DNA from: Rhodospirillales bacterium
GTDB taxonomy: Bacteria; Pseudomonadota; Alphaproteobacteria; Acetobacterales; Acetobacteraceae
Direction: 5' to 3'
Assembly (NCBI GenBank): GCA_903644035.1
Contig: CAHJXG010000102.1
Span: forward strand, 1 to 11,301
Length of the DNA: 11,301 bases
Shown here: in pieces, positions 1 to 5,979 of the stretch
How positions within the stretch are numbered: position 1 is the stretch's first letter
Layout: each line of letters starts with the position of its first letter
The notes under the pieces: generated by a model
The model's database searches: none
The model's input: only the letters and a program-made list of their open reading frames with translations
What the model was told of the DNA's origin: nothing
Program-made: the position numbers and the translations under genes

Positions 1-1127
1 CCGATGATGCCCGCGACGCCTCCCAGCGCCTTGCGGTCGATGAACGGCACCAGCGCGTAGGTTGATCCGCATGCCATGTGGGTGAACAGGCCGAACGCCA
101 GCATGGCGATGATGGCCGGCACCACGGACCCCATGGTGGAGAAAGCCAGCAGGCCGACGCCCTCGCCCACCATGAGCAAGCAGAGCAGCGTGGTGCGGCC
201 GTCCAGCCCCCACCGGCGCGCGACGCGGTCAGATGCGATGCCGCCCAGCGCCCGGGCGAACAGTGCGAGCAGGCCGAAGCTGCCGGCCGCCATCCCGGCC
301 GAGGTCAGCGACAGGCCGAAGCGGTCCACGTAGTAGCTCGCCGCCACCGCGTGGATGAAGATCTCGACGCCGAAGCAGGCGCCGTAGGTGATCGCCAGCA
401 TCCAGACGCGGTAGTTGACCATGGCCTGCTTGAACACCGCGAGGCCGCCCTTCTTGCCGGACTCGACGCTGACGCCGCGGGCACGCAGCTCCAGCATGTT
501 GCCCTCCGGCGTGTCCTGCGTGCAGCGCCAGTACAGCACGGCGACGACCAGCATGAGCGCGCCGGGCACGAACATCGCGAGCCGCCAGCCCAGCGACTGC
601 TGCACGCCCAGGCTGACGAGCGCGGCCAGGATCAGCGGCATCACGCTCTGCGTCACCCCGCCGCCGGCGTTGCCCCAGCCGCCCACGGTCGCGTTCGCCG
701 TGCCGACCACGTTCGGCGCGAACATGACGGAGGTGTGGAACTGGGTGATGACGAAGCTCGCGCCGATGGCGCCGATGGCCAGGCGGAACACCAGGAAGCT
801 CTCGTAGGAGGTCGCGAACGCGATGCCCATCACCGGGATGGCCCCCAGCACCAGCAGCGCGGTGTAGGTGATGCGCGGCCCCCACTTGTCGCACATCGGG
901 CCGATGGCCATCCGCACCAGGATGGTGACGCCGACGGCGGCGATGTTGATGTTGGCGATCTGGTCGGCGGTCAGGTGGAACTCGCCCTTGATCACCGGCA
1001 TCAGCGGGGAGACGGCGAACCAGGCGAAGAAGCAGACGAAGAACGCCATCCAGCTCAGGTGGAAGGCGCGCATCTGCGGGGTCGAGAAGCTGAAAAGGTC
1101 AATCCTCGTGGCCTTTTGGGAGATCAT
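1..1127 (-). CDS. narK: NNP-family nitrate/nitrite MFS transporter (C-terminus outside window)
   Basis: Inner-membrane transporter of the major facilitator superfamily, nitrate/nitrite porter branch (NarK/NasA/NrtP), expected to import nitrate or exchange it for nitrite. Visible are 375 residues from ATG at 1127; the frame is open to the window edge, so the last one or two helices are missing. The N-terminus (FHLSWMAFFVCFFAWF, residues 22-37) is typical of the family. The first nitrate signature GGWGNAGGG is at residues 149-157. Arg72 (ILVRMAIGP) and Arg292 (FARALGG) sit where the substrate-binding arginines of NarK lie, the second by rough alignment only. The MFS loop motif after TM2 reads CDKWGPR (79-85). 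The second nitrate signature would begin around PFIDRKALGGVAGII (361-375), where the window ends. It lies 98 bp downstream of the heptad-repeat gene on the same strand and is probably co-transcribed. The ribosome binding site is weak (GGAAC/GAGA). Assimilatory (nasA) versus respiratory (narK) use cannot be decided here. Confidence 0.93.
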   Translation of the reverse strand, partial: MISQKATRIDLFSFSTPQMRAFHLSWMAFFVCFFAWFAVSPLMPVIKGEFHLTADQIANINIAAVGVTILVRMAIGPMCDKWGPRITYTALLVLGAIPVMGIAFATSYESFLVFRLAIGAIGASFVITQFHTSVMFAPNVVGTANATVGGWGNAGGGVTQSVMPLILAALVSLGVQQSLGWRLAMFVPGALMLVVAVLYWRCTQDTPEGNMLELRARGVSVESGKKGGLAVFKQAMVNYRVWMLAITYGACFGVEIFIHAVAASYYVDRFGLSLTSAGMAAGSFGLLALFARALGGIASDRVARRWGLDGRTTLLCLLMVGEGVGLLAFSTMGSVVPAIIAMLAFGLFTHMACGSTYALVPFIDRKALGGVAGII

Positions 1128-1152
1128 GGGTCTCGTTCCGATTACGGGCGGG

Positions 1153-1207
1153 GCAGCGGGCGCTGCGACAGTCGTGGCGATGGCCGGGCCGCAACCCGGC
1201 CATCGCC
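1153..1207 (-). promoter_or_regulatory. Two intergenic hairpins between repeat gene and nitrate transporter
   Basis: The 98-bp gap holds a perfect 13-bp inverted repeat: GGCGATGGCCGGG at 1176-1188 and its complement at 1195-1207, with a 6-nt loop (UUGCGG on the minus-strand RNA). About 9 nt further downstream in the transcript lies a smaller stem, GCAGC (1153-1157) with GCTGC (1162-1166). Neither is followed by a U-run, so a simple intrinsic terminator is unlikely. A stable stem between two co-transcribed genes could protect the 3' end of the upstream message, mark a processing site, or set unequal output of rod and transporter. The loops lack the A1/G4 ANTAR signature. Confidence 0.6.
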
Positions 1208-1225
1208 GACGGGCCTAAAGGCTGG

Positions 1226-1924
1226 TCAGGCGGCGACGCCGAGCTTTGCGGCGATCGCCAGCAGCAGGTCATGGTTCGACCGCATCATCTCGGCGTTCGA
1301 CTTCAGCAGCCGGCTGTTGGCCTCAAGCAGGGCATGGTTGGACTGCAGGGCCTCGGCATTGCCGGCCACCGCCGAGGCGTTCGAGGTGAGCACGGCGTGG
1401 TTGCGCGCCATCGCGTCGGAGTTCGCGCTCAGCGTCTTGGCGTTCGCGCCCAGCAGGTCCTTGTTGCCTTCGAGCAGCCCATGGTTGGACGTGAGCATCT
1501 CGCTGTTGGCCGTGACCACCAAACGGTTGTCCGCCAGCACCGCGGCGTTCCGTGAAAGCGCCTCGCTGTTGGCGCCGATGCGCTCCGAGTTCTGCGAGAG
1601 CGCCTTGCGGTTGCCCTCGACCACGGCCGCGTTGCCCTTGATCGCCGCCGAATTGCTGGACAGCGTGTCGCGGTTCTCCGCGACCGTCGCCCGGTTCGCC
1701 TCAAGCAGCGCGTGGTTGGACGCAAGCTGCGATGAGTTCGCCGAGAGCGTCTTGTGGTTCCCGGCCAAGGTGCTGCTGTTGCCGGCCACGATGTCGTGGT
1801 TGGCCTCCAGCAGCTCGTGGTTGCTTTTGAGCCTCGATGCGTTCGACTGCAGCAGGGCGTTATTCTTGATCAGCAGGGCGTTGTTGGTCTCGATCGTCGT
1901 CGTATCGGTCAAGATGACCTCCAT
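1226..1924 (-). CDS. Asn-laddered heptad-repeat (N@d coiled-coil) protein of a nitrate operon
   Basis: A 232-residue protein I cannot assign to a named family. From residue 14 to 217 every seventh residue is Asn, 30 in a row without a miss. The residue four after each Asn is always hydrophobic (21 Leu, 5 Val, 2 Ile, 2 Met). In coiled-coil register hydrophobics are at a and Asn at d. Position g is often Leu/Val/Thr/Ala; position c is usually Ser/Ala/Gly. Pro, Cys, Phe, Tyr and Trp are absent, so one unbroken helix of about 30 nm is plausible. A short lead-in (I4xxD7, I11xxN14) and a hydrophobic cap (LLLAIAAKLG, 220-229) close the ladder. There is no signal peptide, membrane segment or YadA-type anchor. 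Known N@d stalks in trimeric autotransporters hold an anion within each Asn ring. Position first in a nitrate-transport operon suggests, by inference, an anion- or nitrate-linked rod. ATG 1924 is chosen because GGAG lies 7 nt upstream; an in-frame upstream start (2128) would add 68 non-repeat residues across the regulatory region. Confidence 0.88.
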   Translation of the reverse strand: MEVILTDTTTIETNNALLIKNNALLQSNASRLKSNHELLEANHDIVAGNSSTLAGNHKTLSANSSQLASNHALLEANRATVAENRDTLSSNSAAIKGNAAVVEGNRKALSQNSERIGANSEALSRNAAVLADNRLVVTANSEMLTSNHGLLEGNKDLLGANAKTLSANSDAMARNHAVLTSNASAVAGNAEALQSNHALLEANSRLLKSNAEMMRSNHDLLLAIAAKLGVAA

Positions 1925-1931
1925 AGGGCTG

Positions 1932-1948
1932 CTCCGGATAGGCCGGAG
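1932..1948 (-). promoter_or_regulatory. Hairpin sequestering the ribosome binding site of the repeat gene
   Basis: On the minus-strand RNA, CTCCGG (1948-1943) pairs perfectly with CCGGAG (1937-1932) around a 5-nt loop. The GGAG Shine-Dalgarno (1935-1932), 7 nt before ATG 1924, lies inside the 3' arm, so the folded form should hide the ribosome binding site. No U-run follows, so translational control is more likely than termination at this point. It lies directly downstream of the two ANTAR-like hairpins and may be the switched element. Confidence 0.55.
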
Positions 1949-1966
1949 GCGGGAGGCACAGACTGG

Positions 1967-2033
1967 CCACAACGCTGTGGACATGACGGGCAGTGCGTTC
2001 GCGTCGGTCGGGACACGTCGGTGTGTCCGCGAC
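1967..2033 (-). promoter_or_regulatory. Candidate two-hairpin ANTAR target RNA in the leader
   Basis: Read on the minus strand, hairpin 1 has stem GGACAC/GTGTCC (2028-2023 with 2016-2011) and hexaloop ACCGAC (2022-2017). Flanking GTCG/CGAC could extend it past a bulge, although the predicted start site leaves out part of that extension. Hairpin 2 has stem CCAC/GTGG (1980-1977 with 1970-1967) and hexaloop AGCGTT (1976-1971). Both loops have A at position 1 and G at position 4, the signature described for RNAs bound by ANTAR regulators. An ANTAR protein is encoded divergently next door. The 26-nt linker and the short second stem are weaknesses. On the plus strand only one of the two loops would fit. 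Confidence 0.5.
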
Positions 2034-2040
2034 ATCACTC

Positions 2041-2056
2041 TGCAAACAGCGTGCCA
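2041..2056 (-). promoter_or_regulatory. Sigma-54 promoter for the repeat/nitrate-transport operon
   Basis: The minus strand reads TGGCACG (2056-2050), four bases, then TTGCA (2045-2041). This is an exact match to the sigma-54 consensus TGGCACG-N4-TTGCW, with the invariant GG and GC separated by 10 bases. Transcription would start near 2030, giving a leader of about 106 nt that begins almost exactly at ANTAR-like hairpin 1. Sigma-54 with NtrC is the usual route for nitrogen-limited expression of nitrate assimilation genes. A convincing NtrC site was not found. Confidence 0.75.
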
Positions 2057-2121
2057 AGTGGCGCCTGGTGGTGCGGAACTTGCGTTGGACGAACGGGCGG
2101 CGGCTGGAGGACCCTTGGACC

Positions 2122-3396
2122 ATGACATCTGCTTTGCTGTCCCTGAGCGCAGCGCCTGATGCGCCGCCGCTGTCTGACGACCTGGACGCCGTCGGGATCA
2201 AGGTGCTGTGGTCGGATGTCTGCACAACATTGCTGCAGGATGTGGTCAGAACTTCACCTGATCTGGTCGTCATCTACGAAGAAAAGCCGAATCCTGCCCT
2301 CTTTTCGAGCACCATGGCGATGAACGCCGCGGCGCCGCGGCCGGTGATCGTCTTCACCACCGACCCGGACGCGGAGAAGATCGCGCTCGCGACCCGGTCC
2401 TGCGTCCATGCCTACATCGTCAACGGCTACAGCCAGAACCGGCTGCGCTCGGTGATCCACCTGGCCCAGGCGCGCTTCCAGCACGACCAGCTCCTCCGCA
2501 AGGAACTGAGTGAGGTGAACCGGCGCTTTGCCGAGCGCAAGCTGGTGGACCGCGCCAAGGGCATCCTGATGGGCGCCCGGCAGCTGCGCGAGGAGGAGGC
2601 GTTCCGGGCCTTGCGCAGCGCGGCGATGCACGCGAAGCAGCGCATCGGCCAGGTGTCCCAGCGGGTCATCGACTCCGCCCACTACGCGGAGGCGATCAAC
2701 CGCGCGGGTCAGCTCCGCATGCTGTCGCAGCGCCTGGTGAAGCTCTACGCGCTGACCTGCGCGGGCGTGCGGCCGGAGGAAACCCGGGGGCTGTTCGCGG
2801 ACTCGCTCAGCCATGTCGAGAGCAACCTGGAGATCCTTACGCGCAGCCTGTCCAGGGCAACCTTCGGCGACCTGCTGGACGCCGTGCTGGAGCCCTGGGC
2901 GCCGCTGCGCGACGCCCTCGGCACGCCGCCGCGGGCCGCCGCGCTCGCGGAGGTGGACCGGCTGGCGGAGCAGGTGCTGCTGCGGGCGGAGCAGTTGACG
3001 GCCAACCTGGAGATCGCCGGGTTCGCGGCGGCGCTGCGCGTCATCAACGTCGCCGGACGGCAGCGCATGCTGTCCCAGCGGGTCGCCAAGGCGGCGCTCA
3101 TGGGCGCACTGCTCGGCGGCGCCGCCGGCAGCGCCGCGCGGTCCAGCCTGACCTCAGCCAAGGCCGAGCTGCTCGCCGGCTTCGCCTACCTCGAAGCGCT
3201 GCCGCTCAGCAACGACGAGATCAGCCGGGAGGTCGGACGGGCGGCCCAGGCCTGGGCGGGCCTCCAGGCGGCGCTTCCGGAGGCCGGCGCGCCGTCCGGC
3301 CAGGACAGCATCGCGGCCCTGAGCGAGACCCTGCTCGCCAGCATCGACCGCCTGACCGAACATCTTGAACGCGGGATGCAGGCGCTGGTCCGCTGA
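2122..3396 (+). CDS. Nitrate-responsive ANTAR regulator with C-terminal PilJ-type sensor
   Basis: A 424-residue cytoplasmic regulator, predicted to bind leader RNA of nitrate genes when its sensor detects nitrate or nitrite. Residues 1-120 resemble a receiver fold that has lost its chemistry: Tyr52 follows VVI where the phospho-Asp would sit, and Asn101 replaces the usual Lys after AYIV. Residues 127-186 form the ANTAR domain (AKGILM at 145-150, EEEAFRALRSAAM at 157-169). Residues 190-420 are helical with two P-box motifs, AINRAGQLRMLSQRL (191-205) and INVAGRQRMLSQRVAK (308-323). These are diagnostic of PilJ/NarX-type sensors, in which the motif contacts nitrate. Usual NasT proteins stop near 195 residues, and NasR of Klebsiella has its nitrate domain N-terminal, so this order differs from both. 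It is divergent from the repeat/transporter operon, which carries the likely RNA target. ATG 2122 starts just before the receiver-like region; GGAGG lies 11 nt upstream. Confidence 0.9.
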   Translation: MTSALLSLSAAPDAPPLSDDLDAVGIKVLWSDVCTTLLQDVVRTSPDLVVIYEEKPNPALFSSTMAMNAAAPRPVIVFTTDPDAEKIALATRSCVHAYIVNGYSQNRLRSVIHLAQARFQHDQLLRKELSEVNRRFAERKLVDRAKGILMGARQLREEEAFRALRSAAMHAKQRIGQVSQRVIDSAHYAEAINRAGQLRMLSQRLVKLYALTCAGVRPEETRGLFADSLSHVESNLEILTRSLSRATFGDLLDAVLEPWAPLRDALGTPPRAAALAEVDRLAEQVLLRAEQLTANLEIAGFAAALRVINVAGRQRMLSQRVAKAALMGALLGGAAGSAARSSLTSAKAELLAGFAYLEALPLSNDEISREVGRAAQAWAGLQAALPEAGAPSGQDSIAALSETLLASIDRLTEHLERGMQALVR

Positions 3397-3416
3397 GCGG
3401 CGCCCGGCTTGGGCAA

Positions 3417-4352
3417 TCAGGCCAGCCGGGCCAGCCGCTCGAACAGCAGGTCGAAGAAGCCATCCGCGTCCGCCCGGTTCAGCCAGGTGGCGTTGACCGG
3501 GCGGCCGGTGACGCCGAACCAGTCGGCCACCGTCATGCCGAGGGTGAGGGAGCCGGCGGTCTCAACCGCCACGTTGATGGCCCGGCCGGCGAACAGGCCC
3601 GGCCGCAGCAGGTGCGCGATGACGCAAGGGTCATGCAGCGGGCCGCCCAGCCCCCCCTGCAGCGCCGCGCCGTCGGCGCCGGAGAACAGCGCCGCCACCG
3701 CCCGCGCCGCCGCCGTGTCGATTTGCCGCAACCGGCCGAGCCGCGCATCCGTCAGCCGCACCTGGTGCGTGAGGTCGAGCGGCAGCAAGGTCAGGGGGAC
3801 GCCGCTGTCCAGCACCACCCGCGCCGCGTCCGGGTCGGCATGGACGTTGTACTCGGCCGCCGGGGTGACGTTGCCGCCCTCGCTGCGCGCGCCGGCCATC
3901 CACACCACCTCGGCGATGCGCGGGCCGATGTCGGGCGCCTTGACCAGCGCCATGGCGAGGTTGGTGGCAGGCCCGAGCAGGCACACGGTGACCTCCCCGG
4001 GCGGCGCCGCGCGCAACGCCGCGATCAGGGCGTCCACCCCGTGCTCCGGCCGCAACGGAACCTGCGGCTCCGGCAGGTCGAGGCCGTGCAGGCCGGTGCC
4101 GCCATGCACGTGCTCGGCGGTGATGGGCGGGCGCACCAGCGGGCGGGCGCAGCCGGCATAGACCGGGATGTCCGGACGCCCGCCCAGTTCAAGCAGGCGG
4201 CGCGCATTGCTCTCCGTGCGGGCGATCGGCACGTTTCCGGCGACCGCGACCAGGGCGAGAATGTCAAGCTCCTGCGGCGCCGCCAGGGCCAGCAGGATGG
4301 CGACGGCGTCGTCCCGCCCGGGATCGGTGTCGATGATGATCTTGCGGGCCAT
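3417..4352 (-). CDS. Inosine-uridine preferring nucleoside hydrolase
   Basis: A 311-residue enzyme that splits the N-glycosidic bond of ribonucleosides into free base and ribose. Family hallmarks are all present. The N-terminal calcium-binding motif DTDPGRDDA is at residues 8-16. AGN is at 38-40, and GPATNLAMAL at 127-136. GGNVTPAAEYNVHADPDAA at 159-177 forms the ribose/Ca pocket. The C-terminal HDP is at 240-242, where the family keeps its catalytic His. Length is normal for the IunH/RihA family; the base preference cannot be read from sequence. The start codon lies only 3 bp after the stop of the upstream deoxyribosyltransferase gene, with GGAG about 8 nt ahead, so the two are almost surely one operon for nucleoside breakdown. 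It converges with the ANTAR regulator gene, with 20 bp between their stops. Confidence 0.93.
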   Translation of the reverse strand: MARKIIIDTDPGRDDAVAILLALAAPQELDILALVAVAGNVPIARTESNARRLLELGGRPDIPVYAGCARPLVRPPITAEHVHGGTGLHGLDLPEPQVPLRPEHGVDALIAALRAAPPGEVTVCLLGPATNLAMALVKAPDIGPRIAEVVWMAGARSEGGNVTPAAEYNVHADPDAARVVLDSGVPLTLLPLDLTHQVRLTDARLGRLRQIDTAAARAVAALFSGADGAALQGGLGGPLHDPCVIAHLLRPGLFAGRAINVAVETAGSLTLGMTVADWFGVTGRPVNATWLNRADADGFFDLLFERLARLA

Positions 4353-4355
4353 GCC

Positions 4356-4916
4356 CTAGGCTCCACCCAGGCGGCGGGCGGCCAGCGCCACGCAGGCCTC
4401 GAACACCTCAAGCGAGTCGAAGGGCCGGTCACGCCCGTCATGCGGCAGGACGACAGGCTCGCCGCCGCCCTGCACCGCAGCGCCCTGGATCATCAGGTTG
4501 TCCGGCAGGCCGAAGCCCTCGACGCTCAGGCCGGGCAGGGGGTCGGGCCGCGCCGCGACCTGCTGCTGGCAGCGCTCGGCGAAGGGCGTGGCGGTGTTGG
4601 AGTAGCCGAATACCGGCCGGCCGCGCCCGAGGAACCAACCGACCTCGATCAGAGTGCCGCTGTCGGCGGAGGCGCCGCGGAACGGCGTGAGATTGGCGAT
4701 GATCACATCGCACGCCTCCATCATCGCGATGTCCTTGCGGTAGATGGTGGCCCAGGCATCCTCAGGCCCCATGCCTTGCAGGCTCGCCACGTCCTCGTTC
4801 AGCGGCGCCAGGCCCTCCAGGCCGTGACGCGCGCAGATCCCGATCTTGCGGCGGGCGTGGCCGACGGCGCCGGGCAGGAAGACGTCCGGGCCGGCAAGGT
4901 AGGCTTTCGTCACCAT
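4356..4916 (-). CDS. Nucleoside 2-deoxyribosyltransferase
   Basis: A 186-residue protein of the nucleoside 2-deoxyribosyltransferase family, which moves deoxyribose between bases through a covalent glutamate intermediate. The N-terminal strand and loop AYLAGPDVF (5-13) bind base and sugar. The central motif runs from CDVIIANLTPFRG (69-81) to ADSGTLIEVGW (84-94). Asp70, Asp85 and Glu91 fit the catalytic set; the Asp85-Glu91 spacing of six equals Asp92-Glu98 in the Lactobacillus enzyme. It is first in a two-gene operon with the nucleoside hydrolase, so between them deoxy- and ribonucleosides can be processed to bases. Translation starts at ATG 4916 with GAGGG about 10 nt upstream. Some family members act as hydrolases on nucleoside monophosphates (DNPH1/RCL-like), which remains possible here. 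Confidence 0.9.
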   Translation of the reverse strand: MVTKAYLAGPDVFLPGAVGHARRKIGICARHGLEGLAPLNEDVASLQGMGPEDAWATIYRKDIAMMEACDVIIANLTPFRGASADSGTLIEVGWFLGRGRPVFGYSNTATPFAERCQQQVAARPDPLPGLSVEGFGLPDNLMIQGAAVQGGGEPVVLPHDGRDRPFDSLEVFEACVALAARRLGGA

Positions 4917-4945
4917 GGATCATGCGCCCTCTGCAGTGCCGCGGC

Positions 4946-4951
4946 ATCATA
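4946..4951 (-). promoter_or_regulatory. Possible -10 box upstream of the nucleoside salvage pair
   Basis: TATGAT on the minus strand matches five of six positions of the sigma-70 -10 box and lies about 30 nt before ATG 4916. The only -35-like hexamer nearby, TTGCAA, is 20 nt upstream, which is too far for a good promoter. The rest of the 136-bp gap (4917-5052) shows nothing clear. Confidence 0.25.
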
Positions 4952-5052
4952 GAGCGTGTCCGCCGTGTGCTTTGCAATGCGCGCGGCTCAGCGTGCGCTC
5001 CGCAATGTGGCCGCCGCTGCCGGGGACCGCGCTCAGCGCTCCCGTGCCGGCA

Positions 5053-5952
5053 TCACAGGCCGAACTGCTTCAACACGGCGGGGACGCCGCGCCCAGCCTG
5101 GCGAATGTCCTCGAACAGCGTCGCGACCTCGAAGCTCATCAGGAACGCGATGCCATATGCCAAGCCCGTCCGCCGCTGCACCCATGCGACACCCTGCTCC
5201 GCCAAGGCGCGCGGCCCGAACCGCTCCAGCATGAACACAAGGCCCATGCCGAGCGCCGCCCCGGCCACGACGTCGCTCAGGTAATGCAGCCCCAGGTAAA
5301 CCCGCGGCAGCACGCCGAACAGGGCGCTTGCGGTCGCGAGCAGGCCCAGCCAGCGAGACTGCCGCCAGACGACCGCGGCCAGGGCGAAGAACAGCGCGGC
5401 GTGATCGCTGGGGAACGACCCCCAGTTGCTGGCAAGCGTCGGGTCGATGCCGGGCAAAGGGTTGAACCCGCTCTCCACGGTGTGCATCGGCCGCAGTCGG
5501 AGCGGCAGCGAGATCTGCAGCAGCCGGCTCGTCACGGCCGATATCAGGACCGCGCCGAACCCGAGCAACAGCCGCGCCCGCGCCTCCATCGAGTTGCTGT
5601 TGAACCAGCAGTAGTAAAGCAAGGCGACCATCAGCGCACCGGTCACGAAGTCGGTCTGGCTCGCGATGTACACGGCATGGTTGATGATCTCGTTGCGCGA
5701 CGCCCATTGGTTGACCGTCGCTGAGACGTACTCGTCGGTTTGCCGTGACAGCGCGAAATGGTCGGCGACAGCCCGCCAGCACACCAGCCCGCCCAACATG
5801 CCGGCACCCAGCCAGGCGCGGGCCGCGGACCGCCGGCGCAAGGCTCGCGACGGGCTGGCGTGTCCGATCTCATGTATGATCTCGGACGCCGTCAGGATCG
5901 TGGGTGCGCCTTGAACGGGGTGTGCAGCCTGTGCCAAAGCCGGTTGAGCCAT
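5053..5952 (-). CDS. PAP2-family membrane phosphatase
   Basis: A 299-residue integral membrane protein of the type 2 phosphatidic acid phosphatase superfamily (lipid or undecaprenyl-pyrophosphate phosphatases). The three signature blocks are visible. RLRP is at 152-155, without the Lys seven residues before RP seen in classical members. FPSDH is at 180-184, with the His acting as acid/base. RVYLGLHYLSD is at 217-227, with Arg217, His223 and Asp227 in R-x5-H-x3-D spacing. About six hydrophobic segments fall roughly at 46-66, 100-117, 127-145, 184-196, 201-221 and 228-242. A Ser- and Arg-rich N-terminus of about 45 residues precedes the first one. ATG 5952 is preferred over the in-frame TTG at 5964 because GAGG sits properly ahead of it. 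The substrate cannot be told; envelope lipid recycling is the family's usual role. It is isolated by 129- and 136-bp gaps. Confidence 0.9.
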   Translation of the reverse strand: MAQPALAQAAHPVQGAPTILTASEIIHEIGHASPSRALRRRSAARAWLGAGMLGGLVCWRAVADHFALSRQTDEYVSATVNQWASRNEIINHAVYIASQTDFVTGALMVALLYYCWFNSNSMEARARLLLGFGAVLISAVTSRLLQISLPLRLRPMHTVESGFNPLPGIDPTLASNWGSFPSDHAALFFALAAVVWRQSRWLGLLATASALFGVLPRVYLGLHYLSDVVAGAALGMGLVFMLERFGPRALAEQGVAWVQRRTGLAYGIAFLMSFEVATLFEDIRQAGRGVPAVLKQFGL

Positions 5953-5979
5953 TGTCGCCCTCAATCATGTGACCGTTGC

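Noticed and set aside
1176..1207. The 13-bp intergenic hairpin as an ANTAR target or intrinsic terminator
   Set aside because: Its loop UUGCGG lacks A1/G4 and no U-run follows; it is kept only as an unexplained stable stem.
2059..2076. NtrC-like dyad GCGCC-TGGT-GGTGC upstream of the sigma-54 promoter
   Set aside because: Spacer is 4 instead of 5, one arm mismatches, and it lies at about -30 to -46, too close for a typical NtrC enhancer.
1925..2128. 68-residue N-terminal extension of the rod protein from a start at 2128
   Set aside because: The extension has no heptads, would overlap promoter, hairpins and the regulator's start, and ATG 1924 has its own GGAG at proper spacing.
78..2159. A very long plus-strand open frame opposite the transporter and rod genes
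   Set aside because: Its product is low-complexity (His, Asp, Arg, Ala rich) and mirrors the minus-strand genes, whose products show clear family motifs. Long antisense frames are common in GC-rich DNA.
3402..3414. GCCC-GGCTT-GGGC stem between the convergent regulator and nucleoside hydrolase genes
   Set aside because: Only four base pairs and no T-run on either side; expected by chance in GC-rich DNA.
5859..5873. HEIGH motif in the N-terminus of the PAP2 protein, resembling a zinc-protease HExxH
   Set aside because: It lies in a short polar segment before the first membrane helix, with no other metalloprotease features; the three PAP2 motifs explain the protein.
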